In this document: positions 50,593 through 59,074 of the stretch, one piece after another | How positions within the stretch are numbered: position 1 is the stretch's first letter | How the letters are laid out: each line of letters begins with the position of its first letter | Assembly: GCA_045633005.1 (NCBI GenBank) | Contig: JAZQXT010000080.1 | Coordinates: forward strand, 1-64,000 | Length of the DNA stretch: 64,000 nt | Direction: 5' to 3' | DNA from: CAG-390 sp045633005 | Lineage (GTDB): Bacteria; Bacillota; Clostridia; Oscillospirales; CAG-272 | Notes under the pieces: generated by a model | Told to the model about the DNA's origin: nothing | Database searches by the model: none | What the model saw: the letters and a program-made list of their open reading frames with translations, nothing else | Position numbers and translations under genes: made by a program

Positions 50593-52872
50593 ATGATGAA
50601 CAAAGAGATCCGCGACGTTGCTTCACGCGTAAGAATGTTGCGCGAGATCGCAGGAATGAGCGAGGCTGAAGCCGCCGCAAACACCGAGGTTTCCATTGAG
50701 GAATACCGTGCGCTTGAAAGAGGCGAGCGCGACTTCGCTTTCACGTTTATTTATAAAGCCGCCGCTACCTTCGGCGTTGAGATGAGGGATATCCTTGAGG
50801 GAACGAGCCCCAATCTTTCGCTCTACACCGTCACTCGCCACGGCGAGGGCGTGCCGATCGCGCGTAACACGGGTTTTGCATACAACAACCTTGCCCCCTC
50901 GTTCAAGAACAAGATCGCCGAGCCCTTCCGCGTTCTTATTCCCTGCGGTGACGACGACGTTCCCTCCTACAACCGCCACAAGGGTCAGGAGATAGACATC
51001 GTTATCAGCGGTACTCTTGAAATTCGTATAAACGAGCGCATAGAGCTTCTCGGCCCAGGTGACACCATTTACTACAACAGCTCCGCTCCCCACGCGCTTC
51101 GCGCTCTCGGCGGTGATTGCGAGATATACGCAATCGTACTCAAATCCACCGAGGACGAGGACGAGGCTGAATTCGTACACGGAAATCCCCGTCTTGCAAA
51201 CGCCGCCGCAAAGGGTGAGCGCACGGTGGCTGACGATTTCATTACCACCACGCTTGACGAAAAGGGCGTGCTTTCCTCCATCAGCTTTACTAACGAGGAC
51301 AAGTTCAATTTCGCATACGACGTAGTGGACAAGATAGCCGAAAAGACACCCGACAAGCGCGCTATGCTTTGGGTTTCCTCCGACAAGCGTGAGCATACGT
51401 TCACCTTTGGCGATATGGCTAAATACTCCAATATGACGGCAAACTACTTCCTCTCCCTCGGCATTAAGAAGGGCGACACGGTAATGCTCGTTCTTAAGCG
51501 TCACTATCAGTTCTGGTTTGCAATGCTTGCGCTCCACAAGATAGGCGCGGTGGCAATTCCCGCTACCAACCAGCTTGTTGAGCACGATTTCTCCTATCGC
51601 TACAAGGCGGCGGGTGTCAAGGCTATCGTCTGCACCGCAGACGGCGAGACGCACCTGCACGCAGAGCGCGCCGCCGCTGAATTCCCCGACATCGTAAAGA
51701 TACTCGTCGGTGCAAAGCGCGACGGCTGGTACGACTACAACAGCGAGATGATGCTGTGCTCCGATTCTTTCCCGAGAACCGAGGACACTCCCTGCGGCGA
51801 CGACACTATGCTTATGCTCTTTACGTCGGGAACTACGGGATACCCCCGCGTTGCGGCGCACTCCTACAAGTACGCGCTCGGTCACTACATAACCGCGCGT
51901 TATTGGCACAACGTACGTCCTAACGGACTTCACTTCACCATTTCCGACACGGGCTGGGGCAAGGCTCTTTGGGGTAAGCTCTACGGTCAGTGGCTTTGCG
52001 AAGCGGCTGTGTTCACTTATGATTTTGACCGCTTCACGCCCGAAGATATTCTCCCCATGTTTGCTAAATACGGCATAACCACCTTCTGCGCTCCCCCGAC
52101 GATGTACCGTTTCTTCATTCGTGAGGATCTGTCAAAGTACGACCTTTCCTCCATCGAATACGCTACGACTGCGGGCGAGGCTCTCAACCCTGAGGTCTAC
52201 AACCGCTTCTACGCAGAGACGGGACTTAAGATAATGGAGGGCTTCGGTCAGACCGAGACCACGCTCAGCATAGGAAACCTCGTGGGAAGCGAGCCGAAGA
52301 TCGGCTCGATGGGTCGCCCTTCTCCCCTTTACAACGTCAAGCTTCTTGATGCCGACGGCAACGAGTGCGACGCGGGCGAGACGGGAGAGATCTGTATCGA
52401 CCTTTCGGCAGGAAATCCCTGCGGACTTTTCAAGGGATACTATCTCGACGAGGAGCACACCTCGGAGGTAATTTACGACGGATATTATCACACGGGCGAC
52501 ACCGCAACCGTTGACGAGGACGGATATTTCTGGTACGTCGGACGTATCGACGACGTTATCAAGTCCTCGGGCTACCGCATAGGTCCGTTTGAGATAGAAA
52601 GCGTTATTATGGAGCTTCCTTACGTGCTTGAATGCGCTATCACTCCCGTTCCCGACGAGATACGCGGTCAGATAGTTAAGGCGACCGTGGTTCTTACCAA
52701 GGGCACGAAGGCAAGTGACACGCTGAAAAAGGAGATCCAGACCTATGTAAAGACGCGCACCGCTCCCTACAAATACCCCCGTATCGTGGAATTTGTAGAC
52801 GAGCTTCCCAAGACCATAAGCGGCAAGGTTCGCCGCGTTGCCATCCGCAAAAAGGACAGCGGAGAGGCGTAA
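50593..52872 (+). CDS. HTH-cupin-acyl-CoA synthetase fusion protein
   Basis: A 759-residue three-part protein. An XRE helix-turn-helix (about 8-65) and a small cupin (about 115-190, KGQEIDIVISGTLEIRI, LGPGDTIYYNSSAPHA) form a typical regulator-like front. From about 235 on it is an AMP-forming acyl-CoA synthetase of the medium-chain type, with LFTSGTTGYPR (about 411-421), GFGQTET, DGYYHTGD and a C-terminal KTISGKVRR lysine. It should activate a carboxylic acid to its CoA thioester. It is controlled by a T-box leader, so its substrate is probably linked to amino acid (likely isoleucine) supply. Confidence 0.88.
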   Translation: MMNKEIRDVASRVRMLREIAGMSEAEAAANTEVSIEEYRALERGERDFAFTFIYKAAATFGVEMRDILEGTSPNLSLYTVTRHGEGVPIARNTGFAYNNLAPSFKNKIAEPFRVLIPCGDDDVPSYNRHKGQEIDIVISGTLEIRINERIELLGPGDTIYYNSSAPHALRALGGDCEIYAIVLKSTEDEDEAEFVHGNPRLANAAAKGERTVADDFITTTLDEKGVLSSISFTNEDKFNFAYDVVDKIAEKTPDKRAMLWVSSDKREHTFTFGDMAKYSNMTANYFLSLGIKKGDTVMLVLKRHYQFWFAMLALHKIGAVAIPATNQLVEHDFSYRYKAAGVKAIVCTADGETHLHAERAAAEFPDIVKILVGAKRDGWYDYNSEMMLCSDSFPRTEDTPCGDDTMLMLFTSGTTGYPRVAAHSYKYALGHYITARYWHNVRPNGLHFTISDTGWGKALWGKLYGQWLCEAAVFTYDFDRFTPEDILPMFAKYGITTFCAPPTMYRFFIREDLSKYDLSSIEYATTAGEALNPEVYNRFYAETGLKIMEGFGQTETTLSIGNLVGSEPKIGSMGRPSPLYNVKLLDADGNECDAGETGEICIDLSAGNPCGLFKGYYLDEEHTSEVIYDGYYHTGDTATVDEDGYFWYVGRIDDVIKSSGYRIGPFEIESVIMELPYVLECAITPVPDEIRGQIVKATVVLTKGTKASDTLKKEIQTYVKTRTAPYKYPRIVEFVDELPKTISGKVRRVAIRKKDSGEA

Positions 52873-52880
52873 ATAAAAAG

Positions 52881-52919
52881 TGTGTGAGTCAAATGCTAAA
52901 AGCATTTGACTCACACACA
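52881..52919. repeat. Perfect 17-bp inverted repeat behind the acyl-CoA synthetase gene
   Basis: TGTGTGAGTCAAATGCT, loop AAA, AGCATTTGACTCACACA. It starts eight bases after the stop and directly precedes hairpin-comb array 2. There is no T run, so it may protect the mRNA 3' end rather than terminate. Confidence 0.75.
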
Positions 52920-53084
52920 ATGAATTGCCCTGCGGGCGTGAATTGGCTTACGCCATGAATTGCACCTGCGGTGCATGAATTGCCTTCGGCATTGTGAGAA
53001 AGGGCAATTCAAATCATGAAATCGTAAGATTTCAAATCATGAAGCCGTAAGGCTTCAATTCATGACGGCTTGCCGTCAATTCAT
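52920..53084. repeat. Hairpin-comb array 2 (linker ATGAATTG / CAATTCAT)
   Basis: Left half: linker ATGAATTG (or GTGAATTG) alternates with GCCC-tgc-GGGC, GGC-ttac-GCC, GCACC-tgc-GGTGC and GCC-ttc-GGC. After a middle stretch (52991-53002) the linker reverses to AATTCAT or AAATCAT and alternates with GAAATC-gtaa-GATTTC, GAAGCC-gtaa-GGCTTC and GACGG-cttg-CCGTC. There is no ORF. The element fills most of the 284-base gap between convergent genes. Confidence 0.85.
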
Positions 53085-53095
53085 TATACCAAAGC

Positions 53096-53142
53096 AACAA
53101 AAAACCAAGATCAATCATTTGATTTGACCTTGGTTTTTTGTT
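53096..53142. terminator. Terminator of the HtrA gene (bidirectional)
   Basis: AACAAAAAACCAAG pairs with CTTGGTTTTTTGTT, with an inner TCAA/TTGA stem. It lies 15 bases past the minus-strand htrA stop. Confidence 0.85.
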
Positions 53143-53156
53143 ATGGTTGTACATTA

Positions 53157-54440
53157 TTAAAACACTATAGTGAGATTTATGATCTCGCCGTTTCTGTAAA
53201 CGGAAAATACTGCGCTTTCGCCGACCTTGTGCTTATAAAGCTCCGTGCGAAGCTCGTCGGCGGTGGTTACTACTACGCCGTCAACGGAGATAATTATATC
53301 CTCAAGAAGCAATATGCCGTGAGAGCTGTAGCCCTCCTCTGCCGCCTTGCTTACGATAACGCCCGTTGCGCCCGCTATCTTTACCGTCGTTCCGTCGATG
53401 GTGTAACGTCCGCCCTCCACTACCGAGCCGCAGGTAATGCCAAGCTTTACTCCCTCGGCGGCGATGCTTCCGCCGCTTGACTCCTTGCCCTCGATAATTC
53501 CGCGCAGTATATCAAGCGCGCCGTTGATGGGAAGCGCGAAGGATATCCCCTCGTACTTGCCTGCAAGCTTCAAGGTATTAACGCCGATGACCTTACCGTA
53601 CATATCAATAAGCGGCCCACCGGAGTTACCCGGATTAAGCGTTGTATCGGTCTGAATATACGTCGTAGTCTTGACGAGCATTCCCGATTCATCATACGTC
53701 TTGACGTTTCTGTTGATTCCCGAAACTATACCCTGCGTAAGAGAACCTGCGTACTCTATATTGGCGGGATTGCCTATCGCGCAAACGTCCTCGCCGACCA
53801 CGAGAGCGTCGGAATTGCCGAACTCGACGGGTACAAGGTCACTTCTCTGCTCTATTTTTAATACCGCAAGGTCTGCAAGCGCATCCTTACCGACTATCTC
53901 TGCCTTTACGGTTATTCCGTTTATAAATATTATATTTACCGACGAGGCGTTTTCGACAACGTGGTAATTCGTTGCTATATGCCCCTCGCTATCCATAACG
54001 AAGCCCGTTCCGATGGACGTGCCGCCCGCAAGTCTTGACTCAACGCTGACTACCGACGGGCTGACCTTATCGTATATTTCGGGAAGTGTGAGATATCCGC
54101 TCTCGCTATCGTATTCGCGCACATATATAACCTTTTCAAGATATTTTCCGTCGCCGAAAACGAAATATCCGTTGCGATACCCCAAAAGCAGAATGAACGA
54201 GAGCGCCGCAAAGCTAAGTGTAAAAAGTGCCGTCATCACTATTGCGTATACGTACGAGGCACTTATACCCTTGCGCTCTTTTTCCTTTGGAGTCTCCGCC
54301 TCGACGGGCTCGGCGGAATCCGCGCTATCGGCGTCACTCTCAGGCTCGGTACTCTCCTCTGTCAGCTCTTCGGTCGGTGCATCCTGCGGCTCGCCGCATT
54401 CTTCCTCGGAAACGTCCGAGACGATTTTATTTTCTTCCAT
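53157..54440 (-). CDS. Membrane-anchored HtrA/DegP-type serine protease
   Basis: A 427-residue S1C protease with PDZ domain. An acidic cytoplasmic segment (1-57) precedes one transmembrane helix (about 62-87), so the protease domain is outside. The catalytic triad is intact: His160 in TNYHV, Asp190 in ALADLAVLK and Ser273 in GNSGGP. The PDZ lies at about 330-425. It degrades or refolds damaged exported proteins. It is 26 bases downstream of a two-component kinase on the same strand, so envelope-stress control by that system is plausible. Confidence 0.92.
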   Translation of the reverse strand: MEENKIVSDVSEEECGEPQDAPTEELTEESTEPESDADSADSAEPVEAETPKEKERKGISASYVYAIVMTALFTLSFAALSFILLLGYRNGYFVFGDGKYLEKVIYVREYDSESGYLTLPEIYDKVSPSVVSVESRLAGGTSIGTGFVMDSEGHIATNYHVVENASSVNIIFINGITVKAEIVGKDALADLAVLKIEQRSDLVPVEFGNSDALVVGEDVCAIGNPANIEYAGSLTQGIVSGINRNVKTYDESGMLVKTTTYIQTDTTLNPGNSGGPLIDMYGKVIGVNTLKLAGKYEGISFALPINGALDILRGIIEGKESSGGSIAAEGVKLGITCGSVVEGGRYTIDGTTVKIAGATGVIVSKAAEEGYSSHGILLLEDIIISVDGVVVTTADELRTELYKHKVGESAVFSVYRNGEIINLTIVF

Positions 54441-54466
54441 AGCTTATTCCCTTTTATTGTGATATT

Positions 54467-55132
54467 TTATTTCCGCACGGGCGGCAGAGTGAAGGTAAAT
54501 TCGCAGAACTCCCCAGGCTCACTTCTGAGGCTGATATCCTCGTTATGAGCGTTGATTATAGTCTTTGAGATAAACATTCCGAGTCCTACGCCGCTTTTAT
54601 CCTTTCCGCGGCTCTTGTCGCTCTTGTAGAATCGCTCAAAGATATACGGCTGGTCGGCGTAAGGAATTCCCTCTCCCTCGTTATATACGCTTACTGCTAT
54701 CTTTTTATCCTTGTTTTTTATCGACAAACGCAAAAGTCCGCGTTCACGCGAGAATTTTACGGCGTTATCACAGATATTGTAAAGTATCTGATATATCGCA
54801 TCGTGGTCGCCGTTTACAAGGATATTATCCCCGTCGGCATCAAATTCCACGTCGAGCCCCTTTGCTTCTATCTTTTGCTCAAACGAAATTATTATCTGAC
54901 GAGCCATCTCGCAGATATCAAAGGGCTTCATTACGAATTTGCGGTCTCCCGCCTGTATTCTTGAAATATCAAGCAGAGTGGCAACGAGCCTTGAAAGCCT
55001 TTGCACCTCGTCTCTTATGACGCGCAGATAATGCTCGTGCTTTTCGGGCGGTATCGCGCCGTCAAGAATGCAGTCGATAAAGCCCGATATCGTGGTCATC
55101 GGCGTGCGCATATCGTGCGAAACGCTTGACAT
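54467..55132 (-). CDS. C-terminal kinase half (HisKA-HATPase) of the split sensor
   Basis: A 221-residue open frame from an internal ATG. It contains the phospho-acceptor His6 in SVSHDMRTPMT, then N, G1 and G2 boxes (NICDNAVKF, YNEGEGIP, GVGLGMFISK). If translated alone it would be a soluble kinase without its sensor. No ribosome site is visible before the ATG, so efficient independent expression is doubtful. Confidence 0.6.
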   Translation of the reverse strand: MSSVSHDMRTPMTTISGFIDCILDGAIPPEKHEHYLRVIRDEVQRLSRLVATLLDISRIQAGDRKFVMKPFDICEMARQIIISFEQKIEAKGLDVEFDADGDNILVNGDHDAIYQILYNICDNAVKFSRERGLLRLSIKNKDKKIAVSVYNEGEGIPYADQPYIFERFYKSDKSRGKDKSGVGLGMFISKTIINAHNEDISLRSEPGEFCEFTFTLPPVRK

Positions 55133-55141
55133 AAAGTTATT

Positions 55142-55927
55142 TCACATCTCGTCAAGGGATGCAAGCGAGGACGCCATGTTGTTAAATGCTATAGCAAGCT
55201 CTGCAACCTCGTCCTTACCGACGACGGGAACTCGCACGTCGAAATCCCCCGCCGCAAAGCTCTTTGCCGCCTGCCGCATTTCCTTAAGCGGCGCGCTTAT
55301 GCGGTCGCTTATAAAATAAATCGCGATAAGCGCCGCAAGCATTACCCAAAGACTGCAAAGCACTACGGTCTTGATAAGGACCTCCATAAAATCGTTCAGT
55401 GAGCTTTCGGACGAGCATACGAAAACCATACCGCAAACGTAGCTGTTGCGCATATATATCGGCATTGCGTTTATGATGTGCGGCGTATCAAAGATGCCCT
55501 CAAGGCTGTCAAGCCTTGACAGCTCAACTCCGTTATTGACCTCGTTCATCACAGTGGGGGAAATATTACCCTCGGAGCATACGTCATCCTTTTCCGAAAC
55601 GCTTGAGAGTATTATCTCTCCGCGCCTATTGGCGATAAGCACCGAAATATCCTCGCCGCCCGTTTTTCTGACCACCTCAAGCAATGCCGCAAGGTCACCC
55701 GAATTATGGCGCACGAAATACTCGAAATCGCGCATATCCTCGTCACGTTCAAGCTTATCTTCAAAAAAATTAGCAACGGAGCTTGCCGCCGTACCGACGG
55801 TGTCGAACTTTGCTTGAACCGAATAGTTGCCGACCATAGAGCCTACTATGGCTACAAGGAGAGTAAGGCTTATGGTTATTATAACAACAAAGGTTACGAT
55901 GTATTTTACGTAAAGACTTCTGAACAT
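55142..55927 (-). CDS. N-terminal sensor half of the split histidine kinase
   Basis: A 261-residue open frame ending at the in-frame TGA. A transmembrane helix (about 8-30) precedes an extracytoplasmic sensor domain of about 150 residues. A second helix (about 186-206) and a HAMP region (about 207-258) follow. A strong ribosome site GAAGGAGG precedes the ATG. Without the kinase half it would be a signalling-dead receptor. Confidence 0.6.
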   Translation of the reverse strand: MFRSLYVKYIVTFVVIITISLTLLVAIVGSMVGNYSVQAKFDTVGTAASSVANFFEDKLERDEDMRDFEYFVRHNSGDLAALLEVVRKTGGEDISVLIANRRGEIILSSVSEKDDVCSEGNISPTVMNEVNNGVELSRLDSLEGIFDTPHIINAMPIYMRNSYVCGMVFVCSSESSLNDFMEVLIKTVVLCSLWVMLAALIAIYFISDRISAPLKEMRQAAKSFAAGDFDVRVPVVGKDEVAELAIAFNNMASSLASLDEM

Positions 55928-55952
55928 TCGCCCTTCCCTCCTTCAAAAATTT

Positions 55953-55993
55953 AAGGATGTCGCAAATGCGCAAAAATGCATTTGCAACATCCT
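55953..55993 (-). terminator. Hairpin between response regulator and kinase genes
   Basis: AGGATGT-C-GCAAATGC pairs with GCATTTGC-A-ACATCCT, one mismatch, in the 82-base gap inside the two-component operon. A T-rich stretch follows on the minus strand, so it could lower kinase expression relative to the regulator. Confidence 0.55.
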
Positions 55994-56009
55994 GCATAGT
56001 CTACTTGAT

Positions 56010-56702
56010 TCAGTTGCCTGAAACCTCAAATTTATAGCCTACGCCCCAAACCGTTTTGAGCATCCATTTATCCGAAACGCCCTCAAGCTTTTCGCGCAGA
56101 CGCTTTACGTGTACGTCAACGGTACGGGAGTCACCAAGATAGTCAAAGCCCCAGACCTTATCAAGAAGCTGGTCGCGGGTGAACACACGATTGTAGTTAG
56201 ATGCCAAGAAGTAAAGCAATTCAAGCTCCTTCGGGGGAATATCAACGCTCTTATCGTTGAGCTTAAGCTCATACTTCTGCTTGCTTATCTCTATGTTTTC
56301 AAACTTGATTACCTCGCCGCTACCGGGCTCTTCGTGCGAATTGCATCTGCGCAGAACTGCCTTGATGCGTGCAAAAAGCTCATTCATATCAAAGGGCTTG
56401 ACTACAAAATCATCAGCGCCAAGCTCAAGGCAGACGACCTTGTCCACGACCTCGCCCTTAGCGGTGATCATAATGATGGGCTTGTTTGAAAACTTTCTTA
56501 TCTCGGAGCATACGTCCTTGCCGCTCTTGCCGGGGAGCATAATGTCAAGCAAAACGAGATCGGGATCGTATTTTTTGAAGGTGTCGATCGCCTCGTAGCC
56601 GTCGTTTGCGGTGCGCACGTCATATCCCTCGTTAGTAAGGTATTTATTCAAAATGTCGCAAATGTTGACGTCATCGTCAACAACAAGTATTTTCGTATAC
56701 AT
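56010..56702 (-). CDS. OmpR/PhoB-family response regulator
   Basis: A 230-residue two-component regulator. The receiver (1-118) has Asp9, Asp10, phospho-acceptor Asp53 and Lys102 in VVKPFD. The winged-helix DNA-binding domain (about 130-227) ends in RTVDVHVKRLREKL and TVWGVGYKF. Its kinase gene follows but is interrupted. OmpR-type proteins bind direct repeats with an 11-base period, which is the spacing seen at two promoters elsewhere in the window (34.0 and 35.7 kb); a link is possible but unproven. Confidence 0.93.
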   Translation of the reverse strand: MYTKILVVDDDVNICDILNKYLTNEGYDVRTANDGYEAIDTFKKYDPDLVLLDIMLPGKSGKDVCSEIRKFSNKPIIMITAKGEVVDKVVCLELGADDFVVKPFDMNELFARIKAVLRRCNSHEEPGSGEVIKFENIEISKQKYELKLNDKSVDIPPKELELLYFLASNYNRVFTRDQLLDKVWGFDYLGDSRTVDVHVKRLREKLEGVSDKWMLKTVWGVGYKFEVSGN

Positions 56703-56772
56703 TTCATCCTCCTAAAGCATTTTATTTCTGTTAACATCGTTCAAATGATGATATTTTCCCATTCTTTTACTT

Positions 56773-56800
56773 ATTATAACACACTTTTCCTTTTTTGCAA
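56773..56800 (-). promoter_or_regulatory. Promoter of the two-component operon
   Basis: Minus strand TTGCAA (56795-56800), 16 bases, TATAAT (56773-56778), 70 bases before the regulator ATG. Confidence 0.6.
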
Positions 56801-56840
56801 AGGGTTTTTTGAAATATTTGTTCATATTTTTGTTTCTCTC

Positions 56841-56869
56841 TTGCTTTTTTTCGAATTTAGGTATATAAT
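56841..56869 (+). promoter_or_regulatory. Promoter of ychF
   Basis: TTGCTT (56841-56846), 17 bases, TATAAT (56864-56869). Confidence 0.65.
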
Positions 56870-56899
56870 AAAGCGATTATATTTATTATGGAGTTAAAA

Positions 56900-57994
56900 A
56901 TGAAACTTGGTATCGTTGGTTTGCCTAACGTTGGCAAAAGCACACTTTTCAATGCTTTAACAGGCGCGGGAGCTGATTCCGCAAACTACCCCTTCTGCAC
57001 TATCGAGCCGAACGTGGGAGTGGTAGCAGTACCCGACCCCAGACTTGATGCTCTTGCAGAAATGTATTCGCCCGAAAAATACACGCCCGCTACGGTTGAA
57101 TTCTTTGACATTGCGGGACTCGTCAAGGGTGCGGCGCAGGGTGAAGGACTTGGAAACAAATTCCTTTCCCACATACGCGAGTGCGACGCTATACTGCACG
57201 TTGTACGTTGCTTCGAGAACGGAAACATCATTCACGTTGACGGAAACGTAAACTCCGTGCGCGACGTTGAGACCATAAACATAGAGCTTATCCTCTCCGA
57301 CATTGAAATCGTCGACCGCCGCATCGACCGCACGCAGAAGGCGATGAAGTCTGACAAGACGCTTGGCGCAGAGCTTGCTTTCCTTGAAAAGCTCAAGGCG
57401 CATCTTGAGGAGGGGGCTTGCGCTCGCGCAATGGAGACGACCGACGACGAGGCGGCTATCCTTGCCGATATGCCCCTGCTTACCGCAAAGCCCGTAATTT
57501 ACGTTGCAAACGTGGGCGAGGACGAGGCAGGCTCGGAGCCGCAGGGAAACGCGCAGTACGACGGACTTAAGGCTTTTGCCGAGAGCGAGCATTCGGGAAT
57601 TATCGCTATCTGCGCAGGACTTGAGGCTGAAATTGCAGAGCTTGACGCAGAGGAAAAGGCTGTATTCCTTGAGGACCTCGGTATTGCCGAGTCAGGTCTT
57701 GACAGACTTATCCGCGCAAGCTATGAGCTTCTCGGTCTTATAAGCTTTTTGACCGCAGGCCCGAAGGAAGTCCGCGCGTGGACGATAAAGAGGGGCACGA
57801 AGGCACCCGGAGCCGCAGGAAAGATACACAGCGATTTTGAGCGCGGCTTCATTCGCGCCGAGATAGTGGCTTTTGACGACCTTATGAAGCACGGAAGTAT
57901 GACCGCAGCTAAGGAAGCGGGACTTGTCAGAAGCGAGGGCAAGGAATACGTTATGAAGGACGGCGACGTCACCCTCTTCCGCTTTAACGTATAA
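56900..57994 (+). CDS. ychF: Redox-regulated ATPase YchF
   Basis: A 364-residue OBG-family P-loop protein that prefers ATP and associates with ribosomes. It has G1 GLPNVGKST (6-14), NYPFCTIEPNVGVV, DIAGLVKGA and a C-terminal TGS domain with VRAWTIKRGTKAPGAAGKIHSDFERGFI. The start at 56900 follows GGAG within an earlier ATG GAG codon pair, so the second ATG is favoured. It is monocistronic with a bidirectional terminator. Confidence 0.96.
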   Translation: MKLGIVGLPNVGKSTLFNALTGAGADSANYPFCTIEPNVGVVAVPDPRLDALAEMYSPEKYTPATVEFFDIAGLVKGAAQGEGLGNKFLSHIRECDAILHVVRCFENGNIIHVDGNVNSVRDVETINIELILSDIEIVDRRIDRTQKAMKSDKTLGAELAFLEKLKAHLEEGACARAMETTDDEAAILADMPLLTAKPVIYVANVGEDEAGSEPQGNAQYDGLKAFAESEHSGIIAICAGLEAEIAELDAEEKAVFLEDLGIAESGLDRLIRASYELLGLISFLTAGPKEVRAWTIKRGTKAPGAAGKIHSDFERGFIRAEIVAFDDLMKHGSMTAAKEAGLVRSEGKEYVMKDGDVTLFRFNV

Positions 57995-58000
57995 TTATAT

Positions 58001-58035
58001 AAAGAAAAACCGTTGCGGTGCAACGGTTTTTCTTT
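58001..58035. terminator. Bidirectional terminator after ychF
   Basis: AAAGAAAAACCGTTGC, loop GGT, GCAACGGTTTTTCTTT between convergent genes. Confidence 0.93.
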
Positions 58036-58036
58036 A

Positions 58037-59074
58037 TTAATAAATCTTGATATTTCCTTCGTTGACGGTAACGGTGATGGAATTAAGCTCCTCCTTGGGG
58101 GATTCCTCCTCGGTCTCCGCGCCCGTCGTTTCGTCACCGGCGTTGTTGTCGGGAGAGTCACCGTTGTGGTCATCACCGCCCGGGAGCGGGGGCACTATCG
58201 GTTCGGGAAGCTCGATCACGTTTATCTCGGAGAAATACGAGTTGTACTCCGTATCCCAAACGCGCAACGCGCCGTTGGGGGCAGACAGCTCAACGTTAAA
58301 GCCAGCAAAATCTGCCTCTACCCTGTCATACTCGAACGATCCGCTTGCTATATTGGCAAAGAGCTTGTGCGAAAAGCTGGAGTCCTTCATGGTAGCGTAT
58401 GCGCTGACGGCGTTTATCTCAAAGGAACGAGCCTTGACGTTTTTAAGCTCCATTGACGACTCCTTGGTGGATTCAAGCGCGACGTTGGAGTCGGTGGTAA
58501 CGTTTTCAAGGGTAAGGATGCCCGTCGCCGTTGTGATCTTGTAGTCGCAACCGAGAGAAAGGTCCTTAACGGTGATATTTCCGCTTTGAGTGGTTATATC
58601 AAACTTGATGATATCAGCCTCATTTTTGAGATAGAGGTTAACGGACCTCTGCTTATCGCGGTATTTATAATGATGCAGATAATCACGGAAGCCGTTAAAA
58701 TATATCTTGAAATTATCAAGGTCAATAAAGCTTGTGATTCCGCTGTTCTCATATATCTGCATAGTGGATTTACTAAGGGAGTAAACGTACGTGCCGTCGG
58801 TAAAGTTTACAAGCTCTACCTTCTCCTCCTCTGCCCCACCGTAAACGTTAACGTTAACGTCGGTGAAATTGAGAACTATCTTTTTTAGCTCCTCTGACTC
58901 AAAGGTCTCGGTCGTAGAAAAATTGTTTTCCGCATCTCCCGTCTGCGCAAAGATAGAGATGCCCATATCCGTAGCCATACTGTTTCCCGTTATGCAAAGG
59001 AGCACTCCGAGACAAATAATAAGAACGGCAACTATAAGAAATATTACTGACGTCGGCTTCATAATTTCTCGCAT
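58037..59074 (-). CDS. DUF4097-type beta-solenoid membrane protein
   Basis: A 345-residue protein with an N-terminal membrane helix (about 9-29) and repeated short beta strands with polar turns (about 60-285), as in DUF4097/adhesin-like beta-solenoids. A Pro/Asp/Glu-rich stretch follows, then a final strand. Such proteins commonly pair with HAAS/DUF1700 proteins, as here: the start lies inside the last 16 bases of that gene. The function in the family is unknown, possibly envelope signalling. Confidence 0.75.
   Translation of the reverse strand: MREIMKPTSVIFLIVAVLIICLGVLLCITGNSMATDMGISIFAQTGDAENNFSTTETFESEELKKIVLNFTDVNVNVYGGAEEEKVELVNFTDGTYVYSLSKSTMQIYENSGITSFIDLDNFKIYFNGFRDYLHHYKYRDKQRSVNLYLKNEADIIKFDITTQSGNITVKDLSLGCDYKITTATGILTLENVTTDSNVALESTKESSMELKNVKARSFEINAVSAYATMKDSSFSHKLFANIASGSFEYDRVEADFAGFNVELSAPNGALRVWDTEYNSYFSEINVIELPEPIVPPLPGGDDHNGDSPDNNAGDETTGAETEEESPKEELNSITVTVNEGNIKIY

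Larger units (their letters stand above)
54467..55927 (-). pseudogene. Sensor histidine kinase gene interrupted by an in-frame TGA
   Basis: Read through as one frame, 486 codons give a complete HAMP-type sensor kinase: two membrane helices, HAMP, HisKA with SVSHDMRTPM and HATPase. Codon 262 is TGA (55142-55144, minus strand), inside the HAMP-to-HisKA linker L-D-E-M-stop-N-N-F-M. Related kinases have arginine there, and CGA to TGA is a single transition. It is therefore either a recent nonsense mutation, strain-level variation or a base error. The partner response regulator upstream is intact. Confidence 0.8.

Noticed and set aside
50593..51933. Long reverse-strand open frames opposite the acyl-CoA synthetase and many other genes
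   Set aside because: These mirror the codon structure of the real genes (GC-rich third positions), have no ribosome sites and no recognisable domains.
54467..55927. UGA read as tryptophan or selenocysteine
   Set aside because: Many genes in the window end at TGA and no SECIS-like element was evident after the codon; a nonsense change or base error is simpler.
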